Positions 44,821 through 55,041 are shown, numbered from the stretch's first letter. The stretch: DNA of 64,000 bases from Burkholderiales bacterium (GCA_029977705.1 JAPOKJ010000001.1:1-64000), one strand, 5' to 3'. The notes: generated from the sequence alone by a model not told the origin. Program-made: numbers and translations.

Positions 44821-45713
44821 CTCATTCCGAATTCCGGCACCGTGATGATGCCGATGGCCTCGAGCAGGTCCTGTACCGGGAGGCGGGAGGGCAGGCGATG
44901 CCGCCGCCCGCCGTATCCCGGGCCATCCGGGCCGCGGCAGCTGATGCAGTGCGCCCGTCCTGGCCGGTTCGCCTGTCGCGCTGGCTCGGTCTCGATCAGC
45001 GCCGCGGCTGGTCGCTGGCGGCAGGCAGCCTGGCGGCGCTCGTGCTGGCGGTCTCCCTGGGGGTTCAGGTTTGGCAGCAAAGCCCGGGACCCGCCTTGCC
45101 GGGTTCCGCAGGACCGTCGCAGCCACCGGCATCGGCGCCTGAACCGGTGGCCCCGGCTGCGCGCGAGACCTTGACGGTGCCTGCCCCTGCGACAGCCGTC
45201 GCTACCGGCTCGGCTCCGACCCCGGCCCCTGCCCCGCCATCAGCCGACGCTGCCAGGCGCGCCGCGCCGGCGCCATCCGTCCCGGAAGTGGTGCAGGAGC
45301 AGAGGGCACGGGCGGTGCCACCCCCACCCCCGATACGGGCGATGCCATCCCCGCCACCGGCTGCGCCCGCGCCCGCACCAGCCCCGGTATCCGCTGCGGC
45401 CCCGGCGGCCGCCCCTGCGTCGGCGCCCGCTTCGGTGGCCTCAGAACCGTCTCCGGCCGCGGCGGGGCTGCTGGCGTCGCTGCGCCCCGGTCTGTCCCGC
45501 GATCAGGTGCAGTCCTTGTTGCGTCAGGCCGGCGCCCAGCCCGAGGCGCCCCTGCGCACCCGCTCGGCCATCACCGGCCGCGAGGCGGATGCGGCACCGG
45601 GCGAGGCCTGGCGCCTGTCCGATGGGCAGCGCCTGCGCTGCCGCTTCCTGGCGGGCACCAATGGGTCCGAAGGGCAGGGCGAGCGTCTGGAGGGCTGCCG
45701 CCTCGAGCCCTGA
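44817..45713 (+). CDS. putative membrane anti-sigma protein with Pro/Ala linker and small outer domain
   Basis: A 298-aa protein. The cytoplasmic part (about 1-60) is charged, and one membrane segment is at about 66-84. Then come about 130 residues rich in Pro and Ala. The last 75 residues form a small domain beginning LRPGLSRDQVQSLLRQAG and holding two Cys (LRCRFLAG, LEGCRLEP). The domain's pattern is like the SmpA/BamE fold. Overlap with the sigma gene suggests it binds that sigma factor. No zinc-binding HxxxCxxC is present, so the anti-sigma call rests on position and topology. Confidence 0.65.
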   Translation: MTHSEFRHRDDADGLEQVLYREAGGQAMPPPAVSRAIRAAAADAVRPSWPVRLSRWLGLDQRRGWSLAAGSLAALVLAVSLGVQVWQQSPGPALPGSAGPSQPPASAPEPVAPAARETLTVPAPATAVATGSAPTPAPAPPSADAARRAAPAPSVPEVVQEQRARAVPPPPPIRAMPSPPPAAPAPAPAPVSAAAPAAAPASAPASVASEPSPAAAGLLASLRPGLSRDQVQSLLRQAGAQPEAPLRTRSAITGREADAAPGEAWRLSDGQRLRCRFLAGTNGSEGQGERLEGCRLEP

Positions 45714-45809
45714 GTGCTGCGGGCCGCGCAGGGGTGCTTCGGGCGCAGATCAGCGACCGGAAACAGGTCGCCGGCTTTCAATTGGCGGCAATGGCCCAAA
45801 ATAGCGCCC

Positions 45810-47747
45810 ATGCGCGCTCACGAATCCCGATCGCATGCCACCGCCTCCGGGCCGGTGGCTGCACCCCCCGCCGGCCTGTCCGGATCTTCGCCCGCCGCTG
45901 CGGCGGCTTCGGGCAACAAGGACTGGAAGACGCTGCGCAAGCTGTTTCCCTACCTTTGGGCCTATCGCTGGCGGGTGTCGCTGGCCCTGCTGTGCATGGT
46001 CGGTGCCAAGCTGTCCAATCTTGGCGTGCCGATCCTGCTCAAGGAACTGGTCGACAGCCTGACAGCCGGCACCGGCGGCACGGCGCGGGCGGCCCTGGTG
46101 GTGCCGATGGCGCTGGTGCTGGGCTATGGCCTGCTGCGCCTGTCGATGACGGTGTTCACCGAGCTGCGCGAGTTTGTCTTTGCCAAGGTGACGCAGAGTG
46201 CGGTGCGCCAGATCGCGCTCGAAGTGTTTTCCCACCTGCACAGCCTGTCGCTGCGCTTTCACCTGGAGCGCCAGACCGGCGGCCTGACCCGCGACATCGA
46301 GCGGGGCACGCGCGGGGTGTCCAGCCTGGTGTCGTATTCGCTGTACAGCATCCTGCCCACCCTGGTCGAGATCGGCATGGTGCTGACCTACCTGATGCTC
46401 AAGTACGAGATCTGGTTCGCGGTCATCACGATCGTGGCCCTTGTCAGCTACATCGCCTTCACCGTCGGTGTCACCGAGTGGCGCACCAACTTCCGGCGCC
46501 AGATGAACGATCTGGATTCCAAGGCCAATACCCGTGCGGTCGATTCGCTGCTCAACTACGAGACCGTCAAGTACTTCGGCAACGAGCAGTTCGAGGCGCG
46601 CCGCTACGACGAGAGCATGCAGCGCTGGATGCGTGCCGCGATCAAGAGCCAGACCTCGCTGTCGCTGCTCAATATCGGCCAGTCCACCATCATCGCGGTG
46701 GCCGTCACCCTGATGGTGTGGCGGGCCACGCTCGGTGTGGTCGAGGGCCGCATGTCGGTGGGCGATCTGGTGCTCGTCAATGCCTTCATGATCCAGCTCT
46801 ATATTCCGCTCAATTTCCTGGGCGTGCTGTACCGCGAGATCAAGCAGAGCCTGACCGACATGGACAAGCTGTTCGGTCTGCTCGAGGCCAACAAGGAGAT
46901 CGACGACGCACCCGGTGCGCCACCCCTGCACCTGCTCGGGCGCTCGGCCGGCGGGCCGGCCCGCGGCCCTGAGATCTGCTTCGATGCGGTCGACTTCGGC
47001 TACCAGAAGGACCGCCAGATCCTGCATGGTCTGAGCTTCGTGATCGCTCCGGGCACGACCACCGCGGTCGTCGGCTCGAGCGGCGCCGGCAAGTCGACCC
47101 TGGCGCGGCTGATGTATCGCTTCTATGAAGTGGACAGCGGCAGCATCCGGATCGATGGCCAGGACATCCGCAGCATCACCCAGGACTCCCTGCGCCGTGC
47201 CATCGGCATCGTGCCGCAGGACACCGTGCTGTTCAACGACACGCTGCGCTACAACCTGGCCTATGGCCGGCCTGGCGCGACCCAGGCGGAGATCGACGAG
47301 GCGGTGCGGGCTGCGCAACTCGATGAATTCATCCGGACCGTCCCAGCCGGCTACGACACCATGGTCGGCGAGCGCGGCCTGAAACTGTCGGGCGGTGAGA
47401 AGCAGCGCGTGGCGATCGCACGCATGCTGCTCAAGAATCCGCCGATCCTGATCCTGGACGAGGCGACCTCCGCGCTCGACACCCGCAACGAGCAGGCCAT
47501 CCAGGAAGCCTTGCGCAACCTGGCGGCGCGCCGCACCACCCTGGTCATCGCACACCGTCTGTCGACCATCGTCGATGCCGACCAGATCCTGGTGATGGAG
47601 CAGGGTGTGGCCATCGAACGCGGCACCCATGCCCAGTTGCTGGCGCAGGGCGGCCGCTATGCGGCGATGTGGGAGGCGCAGGTGAACGCGGAGGGGCCAG
47701 GTCCGGAAATGATGGCAACGCCGGTCGTGAGTCCTGCGAGCGCCTAG
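45810..47747 (+). CDS. Atm1-type heavy-metal/Fe-S ABC exporter (fused permease-ATPase)
   Basis: A 645-aa half-transporter. Six membrane segments lie in residues 45-330, with NYETVKYFGNEQFE, the hallmark of the ABCB7/Atm1/HMT1 group (possible glutathione-conjugate export). The ATPase has GSSGAGKST, LSGGEKQR and ILILDEATSALD. The first 30 residues are Ala/Pro/Ser-rich. ATG 45810 is preferred over the frame-extending starts from 45714. It is separated by 96 bases from the anti-sigma gene. Confidence 0.9.
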   Translation: MRAHESRSHATASGPVAAPPAGLSGSSPAAAAASGNKDWKTLRKLFPYLWAYRWRVSLALLCMVGAKLSNLGVPILLKELVDSLTAGTGGTARAALVVPMALVLGYGLLRLSMTVFTELREFVFAKVTQSAVRQIALEVFSHLHSLSLRFHLERQTGGLTRDIERGTRGVSSLVSYSLYSILPTLVEIGMVLTYLMLKYEIWFAVITIVALVSYIAFTVGVTEWRTNFRRQMNDLDSKANTRAVDSLLNYETVKYFGNEQFEARRYDESMQRWMRAAIKSQTSLSLLNIGQSTIIAVAVTLMVWRATLGVVEGRMSVGDLVLVNAFMIQLYIPLNFLGVLYREIKQSLTDMDKLFGLLEANKEIDDAPGAPPLHLLGRSAGGPARGPEICFDAVDFGYQKDRQILHGLSFVIAPGTTTAVVGSSGAGKSTLARLMYRFYEVDSGSIRIDGQDIRSITQDSLRRAIGIVPQDTVLFNDTLRYNLAYGRPGATQAEIDEAVRAAQLDEFIRTVPAGYDTMVGERGLKLSGGEKQRVAIARMLLKNPPILILDEATSALDTRNEQAIQEALRNLAARRTTLVIAHRLSTIVDADQILVMEQGVAIERGTHAQLLAQGGRYAAMWEAQVNAEGPGPEMMATPVVSPASA

Positions 47748-47822
47748 AATGCCTCGCTGATGTCTCGCCCGCGCCCCGTGCACGGCGCACCGGCCGCGTG
47801 GCGGCATCGACATGGAGTTGAG

Positions 47823-48851
47823 ATGAAGCTTTCCCCCGCGCGCCGCGCCTGGCGTCTGTTGCTCACCGGATCATGGATCCGTCTGTACGCCCTGCTGCTT
47901 GTGCCCCTTGCCCTGTGGCTCGTCGTTTTTCCGCCTGCGGCCCAGGCTCAGGCCTGGCCCAGCAAACCCATCCGCGTCGTCGTGCCCTTTCCAGCCGGCA
48001 GTACGACCGACAATGTCGGTCGCGTGGTGGCCGAGCAGCTGCGCAAGAGCGGCCAGACGGTCATCGTCGACAACAAGATCGGTGCCAACGGGGTGTTGGG
48101 TGCCACCGATGTGGCGCGCTCGCCCGGCGATGGCTACACCATCATGGTGACCAACTCGAGCAGCGTGGCGATCAATCCGCAGCTGTACAAGAAGCTGGGC
48201 TACGAGACGCGCGACTTCACGCCGGTGATGATGATGGTGTCGGCGCCCTTCTTTCTGGTGGTCAATCCGGCCCATGACAAGATGGCCGCTGTCAACAATG
48301 TCGCCGATCTGGTGGCGCTGGCCAAGACCAGGCCGGGGCAGCTGACTTATGGCTCGGCCGGCCCTGGCAACCTGGCCCACCTGGGCTTTGAAACCATCAA
48401 CAACCGCGCCGGCATCAAGACCATCCATGTGCCCTACAAGGCGGCCACCGCAGCCCAGCTGGCGCTGCTGTCGCGTGAGATCGATGTGCTGCTTGATCCG
48501 CCGCTGACGATCCCCCATGTCAAGAGCGGCAAGTTGCGCGCGCTGGCAGTGACCAGCAGCAAGCGCTGGCCCGACCTGCCCAACGTACCCACCCTTGCCG
48601 AGGCCGGCATTCCCAATGTCGAGATCACCTTCTGGTTGGGGGTGCTGGTGCCGTCGTCGACGCCGGCGCCGATCGTGCAGGCCATTGCCCAGGCCCTGCT
48701 CGGGGTGCGCGAAGATCCCAAGTTGATGCAGCAGCTGCAGAACCAGGGCCAGGTCGACCTGCTCGAGCCGCAACCGTTCGCCGCGCGCCTGCGCGGCGAG
48801 GTGCAGGCCTGGGGCGAGGTCATCCGCCGTGAAAACATCCAGCTTGATTGA
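47823..48851 (+). CDS. Bug-family (TTT) periplasmic substrate-binding protein
   Basis: A 342-aa receptor with a long signal peptide (hydrophobic at about 20-38) cleaved near AQA (42). AWPSKPIRVVVPFPAGSTTD and the SPGDGYTIMVTNSS block are family signatures. GGAG at 47814-47817 fixes ATG 47823. The CitE-like lyase gene begins 9 bases after the stop, so the ligand may be a dicarboxylate or a precursor of the lyase substrate. Confidence 0.92.
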   Translation: MKLSPARRAWRLLLTGSWIRLYALLLVPLALWLVVFPPAAQAQAWPSKPIRVVVPFPAGSTTDNVGRVVAEQLRKSGQTVIVDNKIGANGVLGATDVARSPGDGYTIMVTNSSSVAINPQLYKKLGYETRDFTPVMMMVSAPFFLVVNPAHDKMAAVNNVADLVALAKTRPGQLTYGSAGPGNLAHLGFETINNRAGIKTIHVPYKAATAAQLALLSREIDVLLDPPLTIPHVKSGKLRALAVTSSKRWPDLPNVPTLAEAGIPNVEITFWLGVLVPSSTPAPIVQAIAQALLGVREDPKLMQQLQNQGQVDLLEPQPFAARLRGEVQAWGEVIRRENIQLD

Positions 48852-48859
48852 GCCCCGGG

Positions 48860-49744
48860 ATGACCGCAAAACGCCCTGACTTGCGACTGGTCTGGCTTTT
48901 CGGATCGGGCGCTGACGCCGGCGCCCACGAGCAGATGGCCGGCTCCGATGCCGATGTCCTGATCCAGGACCTTGAGGACTCCACACCGCCCGACCTGCGC
49001 GGCAAGGCCCGCGCGCTGTCTGCCACCACCTTTCCGGCCTGGCGGGAGGCCGGCAAGCTGGTGTGCGTGCGCATCAACACGCTGGACACCCTGGGCCTGG
49101 CTGATCTGGCGGCTGTCATGCCGCATCGTCCCGATGTCATCGCCTACCCGAAGGCTGACGGGGCGGCGGCCATCCATGCCCTGCATGCCGCCCTGGCCCA
49201 GGAGGAAAAGCGCCATGGCCTGGGCGTGGGCAGCACCGAGATCCTGCCCGTTTGCGAGACCGCCCTGGGGGTGGTTTCGGTGCGCGAGATGGCGGCCGCC
49301 AGCCCGCGGGTGAAAGCGGCCTTGCTCGGCTCTGAAGACCTGACCACCGACCTGTGCGCGGAACGTAGCCAGGAAGGCACCGAGATCGATTACGCCCGGC
49401 GGCGCTTCCTGCTCGAGTGCCGGGCCGCCGCCATCGAGCCGGTTGATGCGCCCTTCACCTTCGATGGCGCCGATGTCGCAGCGGCCGAGGCCCGCTTCGC
49501 GCGCCGCCTGGGTTATCGCAGCAAGAGTGCGGTGCGCGTCTCCCATGTGGCCGCGGTGCGCGCGGCGCTGCTGCCTTCGGCCGCCGAGATCGCCCATGCC
49601 CGGGTGGTGGTGCACACCTTCGAGGAGGCCTTGGCCCGCGGCATCGATCGCGTCCAGCTGGGCGAGCATTGGCTGGAAGTGCCCACTTACCGAAATGCCC
49701 AGCGCTTGCTGGCCCGTGCTCAGGCCCTTTCGCTGTCCAGTTAG
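48860..49744 (+). CDS. HpcH/HpaI aldolase/CitE-like lyase
   Basis: A 294-aa TIM-barrel enzyme of the CitE/malyl-CoA lyase superfamily. The metal-site acids appear in DVLIQDLEDST and LLGSEDLTTDL, and LPVCETALG lies between them. A TTG start at 48848 is also open; ATG 48860 is preferred. Members cleave or form C-C bonds of malyl-, citramalyl- or similar CoA thioesters. It is likely cotranscribed with the Bug receptor gene before it. Confidence 0.82.
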   Translation: MTAKRPDLRLVWLFGSGADAGAHEQMAGSDADVLIQDLEDSTPPDLRGKARALSATTFPAWREAGKLVCVRINTLDTLGLADLAAVMPHRPDVIAYPKADGAAAIHALHAALAQEEKRHGLGVGSTEILPVCETALGVVSVREMAAASPRVKAALLGSEDLTTDLCAERSQEGTEIDYARRRFLLECRAAAIEPVDAPFTFDGADVAAAEARFARRLGYRSKSAVRVSHVAAVRAALLPSAAEIAHARVVVHTFEEALARGIDRVQLGEHWLEVPTYRNAQRLLARAQALSLSS

Positions 49745-49886
49745 TTGCCCATTCAGCCGCGCCGAGCCCGCCTGACCCCGGTCGCTGATCGCACCGCCGC
49801 CAGTGCGGGTCTTATGCGTTTTTTGCATGACCGGCAAGAAAAACGGCATTGGCTTGTTGCACCGCGATGGGCATACCCTTCGCGCC

Positions 49887-51347
49887 GTGAATTCCGCCGA
49901 GCCCCTTTCCGCCGTCCGTCGCGAGCATGACCTGCTCGGCGAGCGCGATGTCCCGGCCCAGGTCTACTGGGGCATCCACACCCTGAGGGCGCTGGAGAAC
50001 TTTCCGATCTCCGGGGTCAGCGTGTCGCGCTACCCGGACCTGATCAAGGCACTCGCCTGGGTCAAGAAGGCGGCGACCCAGGCCAACCTCGAGCTGGGCA
50101 TTGTCCCGGCCACCAAGGCCCAGGCCATCCTGGCGGCCTGCGAGCGCCTCGTGCGCGATGCCGACAGCCCCGGGCTGCGCCCCCTGTGCGCCCAGTTCGT
50201 CGTCGATGTCATCCAGGGCGGTGCGGGGACCTCGACCCACATGAATGCCAACGAGGTGATCGCCAATCTGGCGCTTGAGAGCCTCGGCCATGCCCGCGGC
50301 GAGTACCAGCACCTGCACCCGATCGAGGACGTCAATGCCTCGCAAAGCACCAACGATGTATACCCGACCGCGCTGCGCGTCGCCTTGTGCCTGGGCATCG
50401 AGCGGCTGCTGGCGGCGATGGCACTCTTGCGAGAGGCCTTCGAGGCCAAGGCGCTCGAGTTCAGCCAGGTGCTCAAGATCGGCCGCACCCAGTTGCAGGA
50501 TGCGGTGCCGATGACCCTGGGCCAGGAATTTCGCAGCTACGCCGTGATGCTGGGTGAGGACGAGTCGCGACTTCGTGAGGCGCTCGCCCTGGTGATCGAG
50601 GTCAATCTTGGTGCAACTGCCATCGGAACGGGCATCAATGCCGATCCGGACTATGCCGGCCGGGCGGTCAGCCTGCTGGCCCGCTACAGCGGCCTGCCGC
50701 TCGTCCCGGCCAGTGATTATGTCGAGGCGACCCAGGACACCGGGGCTTTCGTGCAACTGTCGGGTGTGCTCAAGCGCGTTGCCTGCAAGCTGTCCAAGGT
50801 CTGCAATGACCTGCGCCTGCTGTCCTCGGGGCCGCAGGCCGGCTTCCGGGACATCCAGCTGCCCGAGCGGGCGGCGGGCTCGAGCATCATGCCGGGCAAG
50901 GTCAATCCGGTGATTCCCGAGGTCGTCAACCAGATCGCCTTCGAGGTGATCGGCAACGACATGACGGTGACGATGGCCTCCGAGGCCGGCCAATTGCAGC
51001 TCAATGCCTTCGAGCCGATCATTGCCTGGAGCCTGTTCAAGAGCATCGACCACCTCGAGGCCGGTTGCCAGACGCTGGCGCGGCACTGCGTCAGCGGCAT
51101 TCGCGCCAACCACGAACTGCTCGCTGCCCGCGTGCGGCAATCTGCGGGCCTGGCCACCGCGCTCAATCCCTATATTGGCTACGAGAATGCCACGCGCATT
51201 GCCCGGCAGGCGGTGGCCGGCGACAAGACGGTGGCCGAGCTGGTGCTGGAACAGAACTTGCTCACTCCAGCCCAACTCGACGAGGTACTGCGACCGGAAC
51301 GACTGACCCGTCCGGTCCGGAAACACCGTTTCGAGCCACCGGCATGA
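49887..51347 (+). CDS. aspA: aspartate ammonia-lyase
   Basis: A 486-aa homotetrameric lyase converting aspartate to fumarate and ammonia. The family signature GSSIMPGKVNPVIPEV is complete. REHDLLGERDVP at the N-terminus, and NASQSTNDVYPT and GRTQLQDAVPMTLGQEF, are aspartase-type rather than fumarase-type. The start is uncertain: GTG 49887 gives an N-terminus like known aspartases, while ATG 49827 adds 20 residues. The next operon is the glutamate/aspartate importer, which supplies the substrate. Confidence 0.92.
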   Translation: MNSAEPLSAVRREHDLLGERDVPAQVYWGIHTLRALENFPISGVSVSRYPDLIKALAWVKKAATQANLELGIVPATKAQAILAACERLVRDADSPGLRPLCAQFVVDVIQGGAGTSTHMNANEVIANLALESLGHARGEYQHLHPIEDVNASQSTNDVYPTALRVALCLGIERLLAAMALLREAFEAKALEFSQVLKIGRTQLQDAVPMTLGQEFRSYAVMLGEDESRLREALALVIEVNLGATAIGTGINADPDYAGRAVSLLARYSGLPLVPASDYVEATQDTGAFVQLSGVLKRVACKLSKVCNDLRLLSSGPQAGFRDIQLPERAAGSSIMPGKVNPVIPEVVNQIAFEVIGNDMTVTMASEAGQLQLNAFEPIIAWSLFKSIDHLEAGCQTLARHCVSGIRANHELLAARVRQSAGLATALNPYIGYENATRIARQAVAGDKTVAELVLEQNLLTPAQLDEVLRPERLTRPVRKHRFEPPA

Positions 51348-51442
51348 GCCTTTCGGGCAAAGACCCTGCGTACCACGCCGGTTTCCCCGGCACCCGCAGC
51401 GGAGTTAAACTTGGGCGCTGACCCCTTTTTATGGAGACACGA

Positions 51443-52348
51443 ATGAAACTAAAGAAGATGATCCTGGCCCTGGCCGTCGCCATGGGTGCGACCGGCCTGG
51501 CCGCCACGGCCGGCGCTCAGGAATTGACCGGTACCCTCAAGAAAATCAAGGAAACCGGTGCCATCACCATCGGTCACCGCGAATCCTCGATCCCCTTCTC
51601 CTATCTCGATGACAAGCAGCAGCCGATCGGCTACTCGATGGACATCTGCGCCAAGGTCGTCGATGCGGTCAAGGCCGAGCTCAAGATGCCCAACCTGAAG
51701 GTCAACCTTCAGCCGGTCACGTCGAGCAACCGCATCCCGCTGCTGCAAAACGGCACCATCGACATGGAATGCGGCTCGACGACCAATTCCGTGGTCCGCC
51801 AGGAGCAGGTGTCCTTCGGGCCGACCTACTTCGTGATCCAGGTCACTGCAGCGGTCAAGAAGGCCTCGGGCATCAAGTCGCTGTCCGAGCTCAACGGCAA
51901 GAACATCTCGACCACCTCGGGTACCACCTCGGTGCCCCTGCTCAAGGCCTACGAAAAGACCAAGTCGATCGACGTCAAGGAAATCTACGGCAAGGACCAT
52001 GCCGAGTCCTTCCTGCTGCTGGCCGAGGACCGCGTGTCGGCCTTCGTCATGGATGACATCCTGCTGGCCGGCCAGATCGCCAACGCCAAGAACCCGGCCG
52101 ACTATGTGATCCTGAGCGAGTCGCTGCGCACCGAGCCCTATGGCCCGATGCTGCGCAAGGGTGATCCCCAGTTCAAGGCCCTGATCGACAAGACCCTGAC
52201 CGCGCTGTACAAGTCGCCCGAAATGGCCCGCCTGTACGCCAAGTGGTACCTCAGCCCGATCCCGCCCAAGGGTGTCAACCTGAACTTCGCGATGACCCCG
52301 GCCCTCAAGGAGTTGCTGGCCAACCCCAACGACCAGGGCGTCAAGTAA
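51443..52348 (+). CDS. gltI: glutamate/aspartate ABC transporter, periplasmic binding protein
   Basis: A 301-aa amino-acid receptor with a signal peptide cleaved after AGA (25). GTLKKIKETGAITIGHRESSIPFSY opens the fold, and MECGSTTNSVVRQ and YGKDHAESF are typical of the Glu/Asp (GltI) group. GGAG at 51433-51436 points to ATG 51443 rather than 51431. A strong terminator follows the gene before the permease genes, which would make the receptor the most abundant component. Confidence 0.95.
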   Translation: MKLKKMILALAVAMGATGLAATAGAQELTGTLKKIKETGAITIGHRESSIPFSYLDDKQQPIGYSMDICAKVVDAVKAELKMPNLKVNLQPVTSSNRIPLLQNGTIDMECGSTTNSVVRQEQVSFGPTYFVIQVTAAVKKASGIKSLSELNGKNISTTSGTTSVPLLKAYEKTKSIDVKEIYGKDHAESFLLLAEDRVSAFVMDDILLAGQIANAKNPADYVILSESLRTEPYGPMLRKGDPQFKALIDKTLTALYKSPEMARLYAKWYLSPIPPKGVNLNFAMTPALKELLANPNDQGVK

Positions 52349-52381
52349 GCCAGAGCGGATGCCAAGCCGCCCGCAGGGGCG

Positions 52382-52414
52382 AAAAGAGCCGGAGATGCCT
52401 CCGGCTCTTTTTTT
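52382..52414 (+). terminator. strong intrinsic terminator between gltI and gltJ
   Basis: A perfect 13-bp stem: 52382-52394 (AAAAGAGCCGGAG) pairs with 52399-52411 around ATGC. A run of seven T covers 52408-52414. It lies 33 bases after the gltI stop and 57 before gltJ. Confidence 0.92.
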
Positions 52415-52471
52415 GAGGCAGCGACCCTTCCAGACAACCGCAGCACAGCCAGCAACAGGAGCGAGGGCAAC

Positions 52472-53197
52472 ATGAACCTGGGCATCTTCCTGGAGACGCC
52501 AGCCGATGGCGACATGGCCTGGTGGGCCTCGCTCGCCTCCGGCCTCAAGTGGACCCTGGCCACCGCCGCGCTGGCCTGGATCATCGCCATGGTGTTGGGC
52601 TCGATCGTCGGGACCTTGCGTACCACCAACCGTCCCTGGATCGTGCGGCTGGGCAATGCCTATGTCGAACTGTTCCGCAACATTCCATTGCTGGTGCAGT
52701 TCTTCGTCTGGTATTTCGTGCTGCCGGGCATCTCCCCGACCATCAAGGCCTGGGTGATCTCCCTTGATCCGACCATCCACCAGTTCGTCACCGCGGTGCT
52801 TTGCCTGGGCTTTTTCACCTCGGCACGGATCGCCGAACAGGTACGCTCAGGCATCCAGGCCCTGCCGCGTGGCCAGCGCGCCGCCGGCTATGCGATCGGC
52901 CTGACCGAATTCCAGACCTACCGTTTCGTGCTGCTGCCGATGGCCTACCGGATCATCATCCCGCCGCTGACCTCCGAGACGATGAACCTGATCAAGAACA
53001 CTGCGGTGGCCTACTCGATCGGCCTGGTCGAACTGTTCTTCCGCACCCGCGAGATGGGTGAACTCACCTTCCGTTATTTCGAAGCCTTCTTTGCCGCCAC
53101 GATGGTCTATCTGATCATCGCCATGACGGCCAACCGTGTGATGGCCTTTGTCGAGAAGAAGGTCGCGGTCCCCGGCTACATCAGCGGAGGCAAATGA
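52472..53197 (+). CDS. gltJ: glutamate/aspartate ABC transporter permease
   Basis: A 241-aa inner-membrane permease. VELFRNIPLLVQFFVWYF is the polar amino-acid permease signature, and GLTEFQTYRFVLLPMAYR forms the ATPase-contact EAA loop. GAGGGC upstream serves as ribosome site. It overlaps gltK by 4 bases (ATGA). Confidence 0.95.
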   Translation: MNLGIFLETPADGDMAWWASLASGLKWTLATAALAWIIAMVLGSIVGTLRTTNRPWIVRLGNAYVELFRNIPLLVQFFVWYFVLPGISPTIKAWVISLDPTIHQFVTAVLCLGFFTSARIAEQVRSGIQALPRGQRAAGYAIGLTEFQTYRFVLLPMAYRIIIPPLTSETMNLIKNTAVAYSIGLVELFFRTREMGELTFRYFEAFFAATMVYLIIAMTANRVMAFVEKKVAVPGYISGGK

Positions 53198-53883
53198 TGG
53201 AAGGCCTTGATTTCAACGTCATCTCGCGAACCTGGCCCTACCTGATCAAGGGTTTGGAGTACACCGTCCAGCTGACCATCATCGCCACCATCGGTGGCGT
53301 GATCTGGGGCACCTTGCTGGCCCTGGCGCGACTATCCTCGATTGGCTGGCTGTCGGCGATTGCCGCCGGCTACGTCAACCTGATGCGCTCGGTCCCGCTG
53401 CTGCTGGTGATCTTCTGGTTCTACTTCCTGGTGCCGGTGCTGATCCAGTTCATCACCGGTGCCGACCGGCCGCCGCAGATCGGTGCCGACCGCTCCGCCT
53501 ACATCACCTTCATCCTGTTCGAGGGGGCGTACTTCTGCGAGATCATGCGCGCCGGCATCCAGAGCATCCCGAAGGGGCAGGTGGGGGCGGCCTATGCCAT
53601 CGGCCTGAACTACTCCCAGGCGATGCGCCTGATCGTGTTGCCGCAGGCCTTCCGCAACATGCTGCCGGTGCTGCTGACCCAGACCATCGTGCTGTTCCAG
53701 GACGTGTCGCTGGTGTCCCTGCTGAACGTGACCGATTTCGTCGGCGCGTCGGTCAAGATTGCCCAGCGTGACAGCCGGGTGGTGGAGATGTACCTGTTCG
53801 TGGCGATCGTCTATTTCTGCCTGTGCTTCTCGCTGTCCTACCTGGTCAAGCAGTTGCAGAAAAAGATCGCGATCATTCGCTGA
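53194..53883 (+). CDS. gltK: glutamate/aspartate ABC transporter permease
   Basis: A 229-aa second permease of the importer, with about five membrane segments. VNLMRSVPLLLVIFWFYF is the family signature, and AAYAIGLNYSQAMRLIVLP is the EAA loop. Two adjacent ATGs (53194, 53197) are possible. The ATPase gene follows 23 bases after the stop. Confidence 0.95.
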   Translation: MMEGLDFNVISRTWPYLIKGLEYTVQLTIIATIGGVIWGTLLALARLSSIGWLSAIAAGYVNLMRSVPLLLVIFWFYFLVPVLIQFITGADRPPQIGADRSAYITFILFEGAYFCEIMRAGIQSIPKGQVGAAYAIGLNYSQAMRLIVLPQAFRNMLPVLLTQTIVLFQDVSLVSLLNVTDFVGASVKIAQRDSRVVEMYLFVAIVYFCLCFSLSYLVKQLQKKIAIIR

Positions 53884-53906
53884 CATAGCGCAAACGGAGA
53901 ACAACG

Positions 53907-54644
<738 letters not shown>

Positions 54645-54714
54645 GCGCCAGACGCTTCGGTTGCCCGCTGACGGGTGCCTGGCGGCTTTCCAGCCCGCCC
54701 GAGCGCGGCGGCGC

Positions 54715-54720
54715 TACAAT
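54715..54720 (+). promoter_or_regulatory. -10 box for the bolA-murA-his transcript
   Basis: TACAAT matches five of six -10 bases in the 127-base gap after gltL. No good -35 is found at normal spacing, so the call is weak. Confidence 0.3.
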
Positions 54721-54771
54721 AGCGTCTTTGGTTTTTCCGGGCTGCCGCCCGACCCTCCCCGAGTCCGACGC

Positions 54772-55041
54772 ATGGTCACCCCCGAAATGGTTCGCGATTA
54801 CATCGCCAAAGGCCTGGCCTGTGAACAGGTGCTGGTCGAGGGCGACGGTCGTCATTTCGACGCCGTGATCGTATCAGCCGCCTTCGAGGGCAAGCGTCTG
54901 GTGGCCCGGCACCAGCTGGTGTACCAGGCGCTGGGCGACCGCATGCGCGAGGAAGTGCATGCCCTGTCGATGAAGACGCTGACGCCGGCCGAATACGCCG
55001 CCCAGCCGGTCGCGCCGGTCCCGCAGCAGCATCACCATTGA
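54772..55041 (+). CDS. BolA/IbaG-family protein
   Basis: An 89-aa BolA-fold protein. GRHFDAVIVSAAFEGKRLVARHQLVY holds the conserved His that, with monothiol glutaredoxin, binds a [2Fe-2S] cluster. LSMKTLTPAEY is the usual end of the domain. A short tail ends in three His. IbaG homologues are commonly found before murA. Here 190 bases without an evident gene separate it from murA. Confidence 0.9.
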   Translation: MVTPEMVRDYIAKGLACEQVLVEGDGRHFDAVIVSAAFEGKRLVARHQLVYQALGDRMREEVHALSMKTLTPAEYAAQPVAPVPQQHHH

